Position numbers and translations under genes: made by a program. This document shows, in pieces, positions 45,853 through 58,005 of a stretch of 64,000 nucleotides of DNA (the first letter of the stretch is position 1; every line of letters begins with the position of its first letter). Source of the stretch: Hippasteria phrygiana (lineage: Eukaryota; Echinodermata; Asteroidea; Valvatida; Goniasteridae); contig JAZGUH010000531.1 in the NCBI GenBank assembly GCA_037893225.1, positions 1 through 64,000 of the forward strand. Reading direction: 5' to 3'. Under the pieces are notes generated by a model. The model ran no database searches and had not been told where the DNA came from. It saw only the letters and a program-made list of their open reading frames with translations.

Positions 45853-47279
45853 TGTAAAAAAATCAGAGAATTTATCCAAAATTTCAGACCTATAGACCCA
45901 GGCGGGATACTTCCTCCATCGGTAAGACCAACTCACTTTCCCTTCTTACTTAACCCTATGTGAATCCTATAATATTTGATTGATTGAATAACTCACCACT
46001 GTGGCGTATTCCACGAGCCAACCTCTGGTAATCTCCGTAAATGCCTGCGGACGCTAACAGCTTTTGCACGTCCTAGTAAAATGCATGCTTTTGGTGCCAG
46101 TCTACCGAAAAGCCGCATAATGTTGCCTTCGGGTTCCGAACTTTTGGGACAGTTAACCTGGGTATGACCTGGTCGCCTAGGTATATAGTAGCCGAATGAT
46201 TAGTACAGTGATGTTGGTAATACGGTATCAAGTCAAACAAAATAATTTATCTTACCGCTTCTTGCCCCGTTCTTGACTTTAACCCTAACAGTCCTGAATC
46301 CTCCAATTTCAATACGATTTTCCACACACCCTAGGGAGTTAGGGTTTGTACCAACGTAACATAAAGAACAATGTTCTCATCAAATTCACCAGGCTAGGAC
46401 TTTATTTTAAAAAGAGGGGCAAGTGATACTTCTCTATCGTTAACTACATTTTGAAAAAGATAAGTATTTCTTTCATTGTTGATATTACAATGATAAATAC
46501 CGGTAACTTATTTCATTTTATTGGTATTCATCTAGTATGTAGAAACAAAACTCAGCAATGCTCATGGCCAAAAAATGAGTCTTTTTGTTTTCTGTTTTTA
46601 CCCTCCTTGGGACTAAAAGCAATAGCTAATTGCGCCCAGGGGCAATCCGTACCAATACTCTCAGGGAGATGCTTTCCAAAGTTCAATGTTTCCTCAATCC
46701 ATCAAATGGAATCTTGGCGTCTTATATCTTCCTTGGGATGAACAACCTAGGGATCGGATGAAATAGAATTAGAGGCCTATGGTGCAAGCAACCGCTGATT
46801 TGCTGAACTGTCGTTTTTCCTCAGTCACTCTATTTGAAAGTATCATTGTTGCAAGCATAAAAATTGACAGTTCAAATGAATTTTAAAAGATAAGAGTATA
46901 ATATTGCCATGTTATTTTACGCAAAACTATACATTTTGGTTGAACATCGATTACTAGCAACAATGCTCCCAATTCGTCCCCAAATACATGTATAAAAATA
47001 ACCTAGTGACTGATGGAAAGCGCCTCGTAGTTAAAAATTAACGTGTTAATAATAGATCGCTCAATGGATATGTGACATTCCCCATTTTTAAATGAAAATG
47101 CATGAAAGGATATTTATTTGAATTCTCCTGATGATTTGTATTTGGGTTCATCGTTTTTTGTTTTTCAATTAAGCTTTCCTAATAAGAACTCAGAAAATAC
47201 CGTCACATGCATGGCATACTTGTGTAATTTGTATGACAGCCAAAACAGTCAAATCAACTCTAATTCTCTCATTCCACAG
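45853..47279. other. no gene seen
   Basis: AT-rich unique DNA. It would be intronic if the exon at 47280 is real. Confidence 0.4.
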
Positions 47280-47439
47280 CAACAAAAAGGTGAACGACAT
47301 TTCGAGTGTGTTGTCGCCGAAATCCCCTCCTTCGACCGATCCCGAGTGGGCGAAAGGCGACCCTCGTATCGATTTTAAGTCTCATGCTTATCAAAAGGAA
47401 GGTTTATTAACTGCTCGTGCAATTCGCAAACATAACTGA
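47280..47439 (+). CDS. candidate 3'-terminal coding exon, unknown protein
   Basis: Follows an excellent acceptor (CTAATTCTCTCATTCCACAG, ending at 47279). The frame NKKVNDISSVLSPKSP..TDPEWAKGDPRIDF..SHAYQKEG..ARAIRKHN runs to a stop at 47437-47439. It uses GC-rich codons (TCG, CCG, GCG, GGC) in an AT-rich surround, which supports coding. I recognise no domain; the exon has phase 1 and needs an upstream partner. Alternatives: a transposon-encoded tail, or chance. Confidence 0.4.
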
Positions 47440-47664
47440 ACCTCAGAAACCTAGTTTCCCTGGAACACTTTAGAAAAAGCTTCCAGGGGCGTGATACGAG
47501 ATCTTGTAGATTAACAATAAGAACAGGCAACGTATTGACGAAATGACACAATTGAGAGATTGTGGCAAGACGAATATTCTTGCGAAAACACACAAGGCGC
47601 GACATTGCTAAAAACATTTAATCGTGCGTTACGCTCGTCCACGTTGGATAAGCATAGGCACTTA

Positions 47665-47960
47665 TTAGTTCAATTGGTTGATATCGATAAGGTTAGAATG
47701 TCTGCCTGTCTGTGTATACTTGGGGGAAGTGAGTTGGTCTCGCCAACGGTTGCAGTTACTCCGTCTGGGTCTACAGGTCTGAAAATTGGGATAATATCTT
47801 TGGTATCTATTGAATATCCTCTTTTCAGATCTGAACCCAGGAAAACCGTAAGGGTGGTAGGGCTGGCAGCCTAAAATGTGGCCAAACCCATCACCTCTGT
47901 TGTAGCCCTTTACCAAGAGTGGCTTTTAGCCTTGTACTGGACGACTTTAAAAAATATAAT
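47665..47960 (+). repeat. SINE family B, fullest copy
   Basis: The head TTAGTTCAATTGGTTGATAT resembles a tRNA A-box region, and a weak B-box (GGTTGCAGTTACTCC) follows at about 47747. The body CCAGGAAAACCGTAAGGGTG, TTGTAGCCCTTTACCAAGAG, GGCTTTTAGCCTTGTACTGG is shared with 17640-17775 and, inverse, 45722-45852. It ends in an A-rich tail. Confidence 0.7.
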
Positions 47961-49523
47961 TTAAAATAGCAGTACGTACAGAGCGAAAACCCCTAAATTC
48001 ATTTATGCAAGACCCAAAAGTTTGACTTAGCTCAACTTCAGTTACATATAGGTTCTAAGAATATTGGTTTGACAATAACATATGAAAAAAATAATTTACT
48101 GTTATACATAACTCTACCTTTGTCCGTATGATTTGCAACATGGATATAATATCAGTAAATTACCAAGTAGTTATCAGGGTTTCAAAATACTTCTTTTTAC
48201 AATACAATTTGTTTACCGTAGCCAAACATTCCGAACGTTTTGTATCATATTGAATATTTCTTCTTAGCAAACAAACCCTCTGTAAAAATGTACACTTTGA
48301 GCCACTAGTCATCCAAGTCTTGAATTTGTGACACCATATGTCAATATTTGTAACGATTTGAATGGACGGATATATGATTTGATAAAACCGGTGCAATCTT
48401 TACCTAGATGAAGTTGTTTTTACAGGTATATTTGTTGTGTCTGTATTTACTGTCACAACACAAAATACTTTGGCGGTTCTTACCTCCCTCCCCTCCAACC
48501 TGTAGTCGAAGCCGAAGGAATACAGATAACGAGCAACAGCTTATCCTATCATTTGCTGCCGAGCCGGCTGGTACGTGTTGCACCACTCTCCCATCACCAA
48601 TCTGTGAAACCTCGCGCCTTAGCAGCACCCGGACCAAATCTAGTAGACAACGCAAGTTGATAGCTCGCTCATGACAGTATATATCACGGCTGGTGATCAC
48701 TGCGCGCGAGCACACGGATAAAGACGCCGCTGACAATAATGCTGTCTGACAAAGATGATCCAGTATACTGTGTGAACTACGGACTGTCTCTGCGATTACC
48801 GAGACCTGAGCAGTGAATGAGTTCCGTTGGCCCCAGTCCCTACATTATAAAAGCCACCACTATTGCTTTGACGTAAGCTAGCCACGCGTAAACTTACCGT
48901 CGCGCGCAAGTCTGTGCGTGTTGGCTGGAATTGAGGGCCCGAGTCTTGCTCTTGGTAATTACTTCAGTATGTTTCATTGGCTCCCAACTCTACCATAATC
49001 GATGGGATCATAGATCAGACGCCATGAACCGGGTCCAGTTACATTGATGGCATTTTCGGTTGAAGGCAATATTGGTATAAATTAATGTTGAAATCGTATA
49101 TTATCATACATGATAGCGGCGCCTTGTTTCCGTCAATAATCTGACGTTAAAAGCCTTGTAATCTTACCAACGCCTCTAAAATACATCGGCAGCACATTAC
49201 AACAGGGAGTTTCGGCCTGCATCTATGCTTCTATATATCGGGTACATAGAGAGTGGTGCGTGTAGACAAAATACACGTGGAATGGTATGAGCAATCCATT
49301 AGCTTGTAGCTTGTTTATAATTGTTTAATTAATTTTGCTTGAACGTGGAACTATACAAATTGCCATCAGGCTAGGTACACGAAACGCCTGTTGCATAGAA
49401 GCTTTCGTTTGCATTTTTTGAATCGGTATAACATCGAGACTGAAAGCCAAAATATATTGATCAATCAGGGAAAAGGGCACCAATTTCATTATGATCTCGT
49501 TCTTCATAATGCAATTAAATCTA
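47961..49523. other. no supported gene; GC-richer stretch
   Basis: 48490-48960 is GC-richer than its surroundings. On the minus strand GGAGGGAG|GTAAGAACC at 48487 is a strong donor, so 48488-48740 could be a first non-coding exon. No partner exon was found. Confidence 0.3.
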
Positions 49524-49655
49524 ATTCAATTCAATTCAATTTACTTTATTCATCATGTAACACACATGAAATTTGTTATCCTTTGTACAGCATGAAAAAC
49601 TTATACAAACATTAAAAATGTACACATTACACAATGGCAATATACACACAAAACA

Positions 49656-49991
49656 TTATCTACTAAAATTGAGGTTAAAATTGTATATACCAGTGGGTAA
49701 AAACGAATTTTTAAACCTATTAGTTTTGAGACTTAGCTGACGAATTCTACCTGATTTATTTATAAAAATCAGCGGGTTAAAAGGATGTGTATTGTCAGAC
49801 AAAATGCAATTGAATTTACTCATGACACTATTTTTGACTAACTTCTGAAGATCCTCAGTATCATCACCTATATTCTTACCAGCACGTTTCACGATACGTT
49901 CTAGTTTCTTCCAGTTGATAACTGTGAGAGAGTTGAACCACGCGATCGAACAGAAAATTAATAATGGTTGAATTGTACTCTGATAGAACAA
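49656..49991 (-). pseudogene. Rex1-like LINE C-terminal domain
   Basis: FYQSTIQPLLIFCSIAWF, LERIVKRAGKNIG, HPFNPLIFINKSGRIRQL and TNRFKNSFLPTGI match the conserved C-terminal region of Rex1-type LINEs, ending shortly before the 3' tail. Confidence 0.8.
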
Positions 49992-50321
49992 TTTTAAAAC
50001 CCTGGTATTTACATTAAAATATTTCAGTTTCCTAACAAAGTGTAACCGTTGATTGGCTTTTTATATAAACTGTTGTAGTGTTGGAATTCCAGTTTAGCTG
50101 ACTGTCAACCACAGTTCCTAGGTACCGTACTTATTTTCATTAACTACTTCAACAGACACATCATTAATTTTAACAGGATGCACAGTTTGTTTGTTTGTTT
50201 GTTTGTTTGTTTGTTTGTTTGTTTGTTCTTTTGAAAATTAAGAACCATTTCTTTAGTTTTTTGCACATTAATGATTAGGCCTAAGTGATTGAAAGCACAC
50301 CAATCAACAAACAGATCAATG

Positions 50322-51052
50322 TTACTTCTGTATCCAATTTATCATGTCAGTTATCAATCTTGTCGAGACAGTATCATCAGCATATTTAACCAAAACACAT
50401 GAGTCACTTTGTACGTTAAAATCACTTGTAAATAAGGAGAACAAAATAGGCGACAAAACACAACCCTGGGGAACTTCAGTACTTAAATGTATAATGTCAG
50501 AGCTTGCACCAGTTACTCTGACCCTCTGTTGTCGTTGGAATAAAAAGTTACTAATCCAAGGAGAAAGGTGTGGGTTAACATTCAAATGCTGCATTTTGTG
50601 GAAAAGAGCCTGCGGTCTAATGTGTTAAACGCAGAAGAGAAATCAATGAATAAGGCACGGACGTAAGTCTTACAGGTGTCAAGATGACTATAAATGTTAT
50701 GTAACAAAGTTATCATTGCATCATCTACACCACGGTGAGCACAATACGCAAACTGAAATGGGTCCGCTACCTCTCGTGTTTCATCAAGCAGGAAATCTGT
50801 GACGATTCTTTCAAAGCATTTCATCACAATAGGTGTGAGGGCAACTGGTCTGTAATCGTTGAGAACAGCTGGTTTGGTTGTTTTAGGGATTGGATTAATT
50901 ATAGAGGAGTTCCATATCTTGGGAACTGTATGAGTGTCCAAAGACCATTGAGATTACAGCTGAAAAATTCCTGCGAGCTCTTTGTAACATGCTTTCAAAG
51001 TCCTGCCAGAGATCCCATCTGGACCAACAGCTTTGTTTGTGTGTGTGTTGGG
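50322..51052 (-). pseudogene. Rex1-like reverse transcriptase, frameshifted
   Basis: AVGPDGISGRTLKACYKELA, then LNDYRPVALTPIVMKCFERI, QFAYCAHRGVDDA, ALFIDFSSAFNTLDRR, a frameshift near 50590, PQGCVLSPILFSLF and an intact catalytic VKYADDTV. The polymerase active-site residues survive, but the protein cannot be made in one piece. Confidence 0.85.
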
Positions 51053-51107
51053 GTGTTTGTTTGTTTGTTTGTTTGTTTGTTTGTTTGTTTGTTTGTTTGT
51101 TTGTTTT

Positions 51108-51697
51108 AATAGATTTAAATGGCTTTTCAATTTGAAAAGTTGTGAGAACAATATTGTTGTATGTACTTCCTTGGGAGATTAGATCCGTACACATGTGGGT
51201 ATAAACTGGATCCTGGTAAATATTACTACTGTCAAAGCGACTGTCAAAACGTATTAAGACCACCGGAGGGCACCAAACCTGTAATGTCTTTTAGTCCATT
51301 CCATGCACTCTTAGGGTCGCCGTTCTCAAATTTGCGTTCAATTTTACTCCCATATTGCTTTTTTGCAGTGATTAACGAGATGTTTGATTTCTTTCTGTAG
51401 TTTGCGTTTTTCTGGGAGATTGTTATTAATGTATGCCATCTGCTTTCTTTTAACGAGTTCCCGTAAGTCCTTTGTCAACCATGGTTTATTGTTGGGGTAA
51501 ATTTTTATAATCTTTTCTGGAAAGATAAGATCCTCACAGAACTTGACGTACTCAGTGATGACACTAGTAGATTCCTCAATTGAGTCAGGAACCAGCAATA
51601 CATCCCAGTCGGTACATTCAAAACAACTACGAAGAGTTTCCATATTGTTTTGATTCCAACTCCTAACTTTCCTGGTAGCTGGAAGTAGGTATATCAT
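51108..51697 (-). pseudogene. LINE endonuclease-RT linker fragment
   Basis: WNQNNMETLRSCFECTDW, NNKPWLTKDLRELVKRKQ and KRKLQKEIKHLVNHCKKA match the linker typical of CR1/L2/Rex1 elements. A frame break follows toward the reverse transcriptase, near the (GTTT)n run. Confidence 0.75.
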
Positions 51698-51900
51698 ATA
51701 TCATGATCTGATTTACCGAGTGGTGCTCTACTGTATGGCTTGTAGGCGTCAGGTACATTCCCGCAACATTTATCAAGAGTACGGTGACCTCTGGTTGAAA
51801 TGTTTACATATTTATGGTAATGAGGCATCACAGATTTCAGGTCACATTCATTAAAGTCGCCCATAATGCAACTGAGAGTACTGGAATCTGTTATTGTGAA
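51694..51900 (-). pseudogene. LINE endonuclease C-terminal fragment
   Basis: IMGDFNECDLKSVMPHYHKY, then TRGHRTLDKC and PLGKSDHDI: the GDFN and SDH blocks belong to the apurinic-like endonuclease of CR1/Rex1 LINEs. This domain nicks target DNA. The upstream two thirds are missing. Confidence 0.85.
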
Positions 51901-52008
51901 AGTCATTGCCATGAGTTTAATACTGATTCTTACCTTCACGCTTCATTTTAGGATGCAGGTTATTTTGTTTAGGTCTATAGGCATTTTCTTGTACTTGCAA
52001 TTCAATAA

Positions 52009-52233
52009 ACCAGTTCGGTCTTTCAACTGCGCATGTGCACAATGACATGGGTCGCGGGTCAATCGGGATAACTAACGCGCGCGTATGAACACTCAAAGTG
52101 GTCGCACAACTCCCACACGTTAAATTCAATCAGAATGGGCGTACGCGTAACATCGCTTGACAATACCGGTACGTCAGCAATTTTATCCCGAATAACCTTT
52201 AACCTGGACTACTTCATCGAGATACCGAAATGG
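52009..52233. mobile_element. MITE family 6, copy 2 (inverse)
   Basis: Inverse copy of 37968-38188, with ends CCAGTTCGGT and ACCGAAATGGC. Sits just upstream of the Rex1-like LINE remnant. Confidence 0.8.
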
Positions 52234-55200
52234 CTCATTGACGATTTAAGCTGAAACTTCATTAGGCCTACATGTTAGTACAAATAACGCAGCAGAAATA
52301 TTGCAAGTGTAACGATAAATCCGTTTTTTATATGCACATTTAATTTGATTATCAATTCATCAAAGATAAATCAAATATGGGAGAATTCTCAACACGGATG
52401 CACGCCTATACCTTTGAAAGATTTACGTTTACCGTAACGGCCGGATAGTAAGGCACAGACTGACAGGTTTATCTTGGTCTCGGAGATTCCCGCCTCCCCC
52501 CCCCCCCCCCCCCCCCCTAAAAAGCACATTAAAGCACATGCTTCTCAGACTATATTCAATATTGTTCTGCGAGTTTTTATGCGGGTAAGGATTCACAGAG
52601 GAGAAATTAAACATGGCCGCAAGATCCAGTTCGGACCTGTCCACATTGGTCTGAGGATACGGCTGCAGGTTTGCATTCTCTCAAGAGCCAAGCTAAGTAC
52701 ACTGATGAGCCCGCCTAGTCTGGTGACTTCAATACCGAAGACTGAACCCTCGGGGACACATGCGATCCGTAAGTGTTAGGAAGGCAGCATAGCAATGGAA
52801 CCTCGTCACAGCGTCACTGGAGTGAGATAATGGAAGAGACACTGCACGTGCTTTTTGTTCAGATACGCGCCATGCTCCAACACCGGCGGTTTAGAGCATG
52901 GCTGCACGCGCGCAGACTGACGCTAAACCGTCATTAGTGAGCAGAGGTGATTTCACGGTACACGGCTTAATTGCGAGTTTGAAGCATAATCATGCCCGTG
53001 AGAGTCAGCTGAACTAATGCCGCATCCGTATCCGAAAACCGAAAAATAATGTCTTGGTACTGTTCTTGAGTTTGTATATGTAGTTAGTAAACTAATCTTA
53101 TTCTTTTCACAAACGTGGTAAACGAAAGCTAGGAGAAATTTAACAGAATATGGAAGTTAATTTCAAAATCTGTACATTTACTGGTACATCTGATGTGAAA
53201 AAAGAATTTCCTTTACGATGTTAATCTAGATATTAATATGCGTCACAATATTTTTCCTCCCATCTGTCGCTTTTTTTAAGACTTCCTTTTGTAGTTTTTT
53301 AGAATGTTGAAGTCTCTAGCAGGACGTTTTGCAATATTCTAAAATTACCTAAATGTCAAAGTCTCTTCTCGTCAAAGTTTGCTTTGCATTCTACCTAAGT
53401 TGAGTAACGGAATGTGTCCGCAATGTCCAGACATCAAATTTTAATTGTCTTGAATCAAACCTTTGTAAAGAATATAGGTCGAAACCAAGTTATGTTTGGC
53501 AATTCTTTACTTTTCTACCGTCTACCAATATTCTTTTCTAGACTGAAAATCAAGCTTTAAAGGGATAGGAATTATCATTCTGCATACGGCTTTTCCTGTG
53601 CCACTTGTTAACGTGTCAACACAGCTGTCGCCGGGGTGGCCCCGGGAGTGCAATTGAGCTGACACTAGACGAGAAAGGGCTGGTGAATCGCTTCATTGCT
53701 TCTTGGAGGGGGTGTCCAGTAAAGTGGTCCGTTCTCGACATACCGTCCAAACGCCGTTACGCTCCTCTAAGCCCAGACCGCACGGGCGCGTCGTGAAAAG
53801 ACGATCTGCGCAACGACTTGACTGGTTGTCTCTGAGTACAGTGTGTGCCGTGTGAACATTATCTCTGTTTCTAGGATGCTCCTTCAGGCCTCTTGGGAAC
53901 TCACAGACGTCAGACGTTAGAGAACGTGATCGGAAATCCGGGAGAAGCAGATGAATTTTCATTCGGTAATCATCAAAACCTTCAGTGAACTGCTCGCATA
54001 CATGCAGCTAACTCGGACAAGTTCTTGCAAGATTCAGCACTCACCACTGGCTCTCTGCCTTAAATCGAACAGAGCATCGCAGTTGTAGCAGTCTCGGAAA
54101 GGGCAACATTTTGATTTAAACCCAGTTTGACATTTCCACGAAGACTTCGGATGTCGGTCCTTTCGAGAATAGAAATTGATCTGTTGAAACATGCACACAA
54201 TTCAATTAGCCAGGTTCCCATCTCAATTTACATCTTTGGTTCTATCTTAATTTGGCCAAGAACGGGGAAGAAACGTTAGCCTGCCAGAGCAGCAAGTGAG
54301 ACATTCTTTTGCAAACAATCGAATGGTTGCGCCTCTTCTTTAATTTGGAATGCGTAACTAGAGCTGGCAGGCGTTGACTCTTTGACAAATCCGATACACG
54401 TTTTCCGTGGACTCGGCTCTAAGTTCATTCGGCTGTCGATTCAGGACAAAACAAAATATACGTCTCGGCACTGACAAGGGAGGAACAACTTTATTTACAA
54501 ACTGAAGGGCAATAATTATCATTTAAGAAAGTATGACAGACAGATAAACTCAGTGCATCAATAGATTCTCAGTGCATTAATAAACTAATGTTTGTCACGT
54601 GCTCTGTCGTAAATGTGATCAATTGGATTTGACTGACAGCTTTGGGATACACTGGGAATTCGTTGGCAGGACTACGGTGTGTGTAACTTTTCGACCACAA
54701 TTGTATATCTTTTCAGAAACCGTAATTTCAATAGTTTTAATGACCCAACTTATGTGCTACTACAGTGCCTTTGTTGTTGTGTTTAATTATTATTATTATT
54801 ATTATTATTCTAATTATTATTATTATTATAGCAATTATTATCTAGCAACAGATTATAATCAACCGGAAGAGAAGCTTTATTATTATTTGTATTCAACGAT
54901 GCAATCTTTGAACCGTCGGGATTTGCACTTTTGCCAGTCAAAAAACGTGACAGCACCGCTGCATGGAGCTATTTCTCTGTTTATTGTTCTTCTCTTTTAC
55001 TTTTAGGCACAATAGCGCGGCCTTATGATCTCAAACAGCTTATCTGATGGATGGCTTGATTTTGGGAAATTTGTTTTCAAGTCGAACTGGGCCGTTGCCA
55101 CACGAACTGCCGAGCACAATAATGATACTGTCAATCGCCTCGGGGCTATGGCCGACCATGGAACAAAAACACGAACGTCATTTTCATTCTGCAGGATATC

Positions 55201-55919
55201 GTGAGCGATGAGATACGGTCTCCGCACGGTACGGTTGGGGCAATGTTCGTTATCTTTTAGGCCGGCAATCCCGCTCCTGTGCATGCATAATTTTAATTAA
55301 AATGCCATACAGGACGGTAACGATCTCTTAATCAGTAGTTTCATTCTACGGTCAAAAGATGTATAGTTAATCAGGTTGCACGAAAAGAATTTAAAAGCAT
55401 GGGTAGGTATCAGCGCAGATATATAAGATGTTTAGGGTTGCATAGACTCAAAAGTCTGTTGGCATGTTACATGGAGAAGACACGCATCAATCAGAGACGA
55501 GACATTTGATCTCCCCAGCTATGTGTCTGTCAACAAAATACATTTTGAGTGTGTTACGGTGGTTTTCTTCATCCACGGAGATGTACACATTAAACTTTGC
55601 CTCCTCTTGTTTGCCCTAGGAGGGAGGGAAAGGGGTATTTGTGAGGATTGATGCTTTCATTTTAGCATTTGTGATTTTTTTTCTTCAGTCTGTGGAACAC
55701 AACAAATAGCATCATAACAGACAGATGCACCAATTCTGACAATTTGACTCCAGAATGACAAAACGCGTAAAGTTGTAAGTCTGCTCTGTCATGTGGATGA
55801 AAAGTGACATATAATATACCGGTATTCGACAAGTGCGTCTGTTGCCCGATTACATACGATTCTTGTGTGAATGAGCTTTATTGTACAGTTGTTTTTTAAC
55901 ATTTACCTATGTATCATTT
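52234..55919. other. no gene seen; poly-C and (ATT)n repeats
   Basis: A 22-C run at 52496-52517 and an (ATT)n microsatellite at 54785-54830. 53600-53960 is GC-richer but without a convincing frame. The rest is unique AT-rich DNA. Confidence 0.4.
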
Positions 55920-56064
55920 AACAATTGTTGACTGCTGTGATGTGGGGTATGACGTTTGTAACACCCGAGGGACGCATAGCACCCGAGGCGAAGCCGGGGG
56001 TGCTATGCGTCCCCGAGGGTGTTAAAAACGTAATATCCCACCGTCACAGCAGTCAACAATTGTT
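55920..56064. mobile_element. 145-bp palindromic MITE with GCGAAGC apex
   Basis: The whole element is one palindrome: AACAATTGTTGACTGCTGTG pairs with CACAGCAGTCAACAATTGTT, and the centre GGGACGCATAGCACC pairs with GGTGCTATGCGTCCC with few mismatches. The exact apex is GGCGAAGCC (GCGAAGC at 55988-55994). Non-coding. Confidence 0.9.
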
Positions 56065-56213
56065 TTGTTATATCGCCAAACCCAGTTTTTTTCAGTTAAA
56101 CTTGCCTTGCTTGGTGGAAATTAACTCAAACAAATCACGCGATCAAAACAGCTGATCGTCTGCTAGTTCGCTGCTCCCACTATAGTTTACTATCGTTAAC
56201 AGTGATATGTTAA

Positions 56214-56430
56214 GGAGAAACGAGGAAAAAGTGGACATTCCTTAATTGGAATAGGCGAGGACGCGAAGCGTCCGCGCCCATTCGAATTAAAGAATGTCCA
56301 CCTTTTGAGTCGTTTCTCCGACCTAAACTACTTCCCTTCCACCCATTGTCAAGATTTCAAGGGATCTAAAAGTCCATTCTTACTAATGCTTTGAGGTATG
56401 AGATGAATTAAATAAATTAAGTTAACTGTA
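56214..56430. mobile_element. hairpin MITE family 3, copy 2
   Basis: Hairpin 56214-56319 (GGAGAAACGAG..CGTTTCTCC), with homology to 4506-4700 through and beyond the hairpin. Unlike copy 1, the apex carries a GC-rich stem GGACGCGAAGCGTCC (GCGAAGC at 56263-56269). Confidence 0.85.
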
Positions 56431-57680
56431 CATTCTTGAAAAAGAATCTACACTTTTCTGAATGACGTCACAAGAGTAGTTTAACATGCTTGGAGTGTGC
56501 CAGTCGTTTTTATAGACCGGGCACGTGATCGTTCTAGGCCAATCAAAATACAGTATCCAAGACGGAGATATAACACTTTCATTTTTAGGCACGGCATTCT
56601 TTGTACAGCACGGTATATATTTTCTGTATTAATATTATACCATCATTCACAGTATTCATATTGCCGATATTTTAAAGCATTTTCATTAATTTGGCAATTA
56701 TTTTTCATTCTGCTGTTTGTATTTCATTACCGACTTTTAGTAAAATTTATGAATGTTTTATTTCATTTATTTCCGGATCACGTTTAATTCCATACTTATA
56801 TAAGTACGTATATACAACAATATGTAAATTATATTCTATTTTACAAATATAGAGCTCATCACAGAGAATTTGAATGTTAATCAAATCAACCCTGACAATT
56901 CCGCACATCACAGGAAGGGAGGGCGAACAGACGGCAATTAAGTACAGCTACTTAAAAAACATTCTCCCCTTGCGTTCAATATAGTTGCTGAACGTATCGT
57001 GAAGAGTTGATCGATCGGTTATTGGTAATGTTGTCATACCTATAATTAAAGCAACGATGGTTAGTCAACACAGCAGGTGTAACATGCTGCGGAACGTGCA
57101 ACACCCTCGTGATTGGGGTGCAATTTCAAAATATCTTTTTTTTTCATTACTAGCTCGATTGCACATTTCGCTCATCAAGCCGTTATCTGAGATTTAAATA
57201 AGAACCATGGCGGGGTTGCAAACGTCGGAGAGCATGAGTGAAATTTATTCAATCAACTAATTAGTTTTGTGTTCCAGATCTTGTGCCACCCCTTGACATT
57301 CCTCACATGAGTGTTGTACGTATGTTGATTCTTGTTTGTAAATTATGCATGATGTGATAAATTATGTGAGGAAAATTGAAATAATATGGGCAAGCACTGG
57401 ACAAGACGGAATAAAGCCCTATAGCTATCAGGATTTTAAACATGTGTTGTAGATTTACAGGCGTTTTATGTATAGGACTGCTTATGTATGAAGAGCTGAT
57501 CTGGTGTGTGGAGTGTCAATTAATCGAGAGGAACATCAGTTAACATTGGTTCACAATATGTACGTATCATGGCCCTTGTCTATATCCAACAAGTAACATA
57601 TTCTGAGTGACTGAAGCATGGATATGTAAAGATGTAAAGAATGCAGTCCGATTGGCGACAAAAACGAAGCAAAAAGTGAA
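56431..57680. other. no gene seen
   Basis: AT-rich unique DNA. Confidence 0.4.
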
Positions 57681-57804
57681 CAGACCCAAGACGTAATGAC
57701 GTCACGCTTTGTTTACAAGTGCGCTTTCTGGTGTCCTGACCTGGCTCCCGTAGGAAAGCGCACATGTAAACAAAGCCAATACGTCATGACGTCTTAGGTC
57801 TCTG
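57681..57804. mobile_element. 124-bp hairpin MITE
   Basis: CAGACCCAAGACGTAATGAC, GTCACGCTTTGTTTACA and GTGCGCTTTC on the left pair with GAAAGCGCACATGTAAACAA and GTCATGACGTCTTAGGTCTC on the right, about 48-bp arms with a 25-base loop. Contains CRE-like TGACGTCA, which may be incidental. Confidence 0.85.
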
Positions 57805-58005
57805 CAGGATAAAAAACACTTGAGATATTAATGCTAAATATAACTAAAGGAGGGCACGTATTAAAACGGGGATATTTCCTATGATAGACCCGGGTCTCCA
57901 ATTTGACTGAGCAGTGAACACATTTATGAAAGGCTCAAGTGAGGGCTTTGCGCCGCTTTCAGTAATTGTATCCAGTGGCTTAAATTCTAGTTGGTCCTTA
58001 CTATT

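Larger units (their letters stand above)
49524..51940 (-). mobile_element. Rex1/CR1-like LINE, 5'-truncated and decayed
   Basis: On the minus strand, endonuclease C-terminus, linker, reverse transcriptase and C-terminal domain follow in order. The 3' end is a pentamer tail (TTGAA)n at 49524-49542, typical of CR1-group LINEs. The frame is broken several times, and two (GTTT)n microsatellites (50185-50227 and 51056-51105) lie inside the body. No target duplication identified. Confidence 0.85.

Noticed and set aside
50895..51263. Thr-Asn-Lys-Gln repeat protein
   Set aside because: It is the (GTTT)n microsatellite inside a LINE read on the minus strand.
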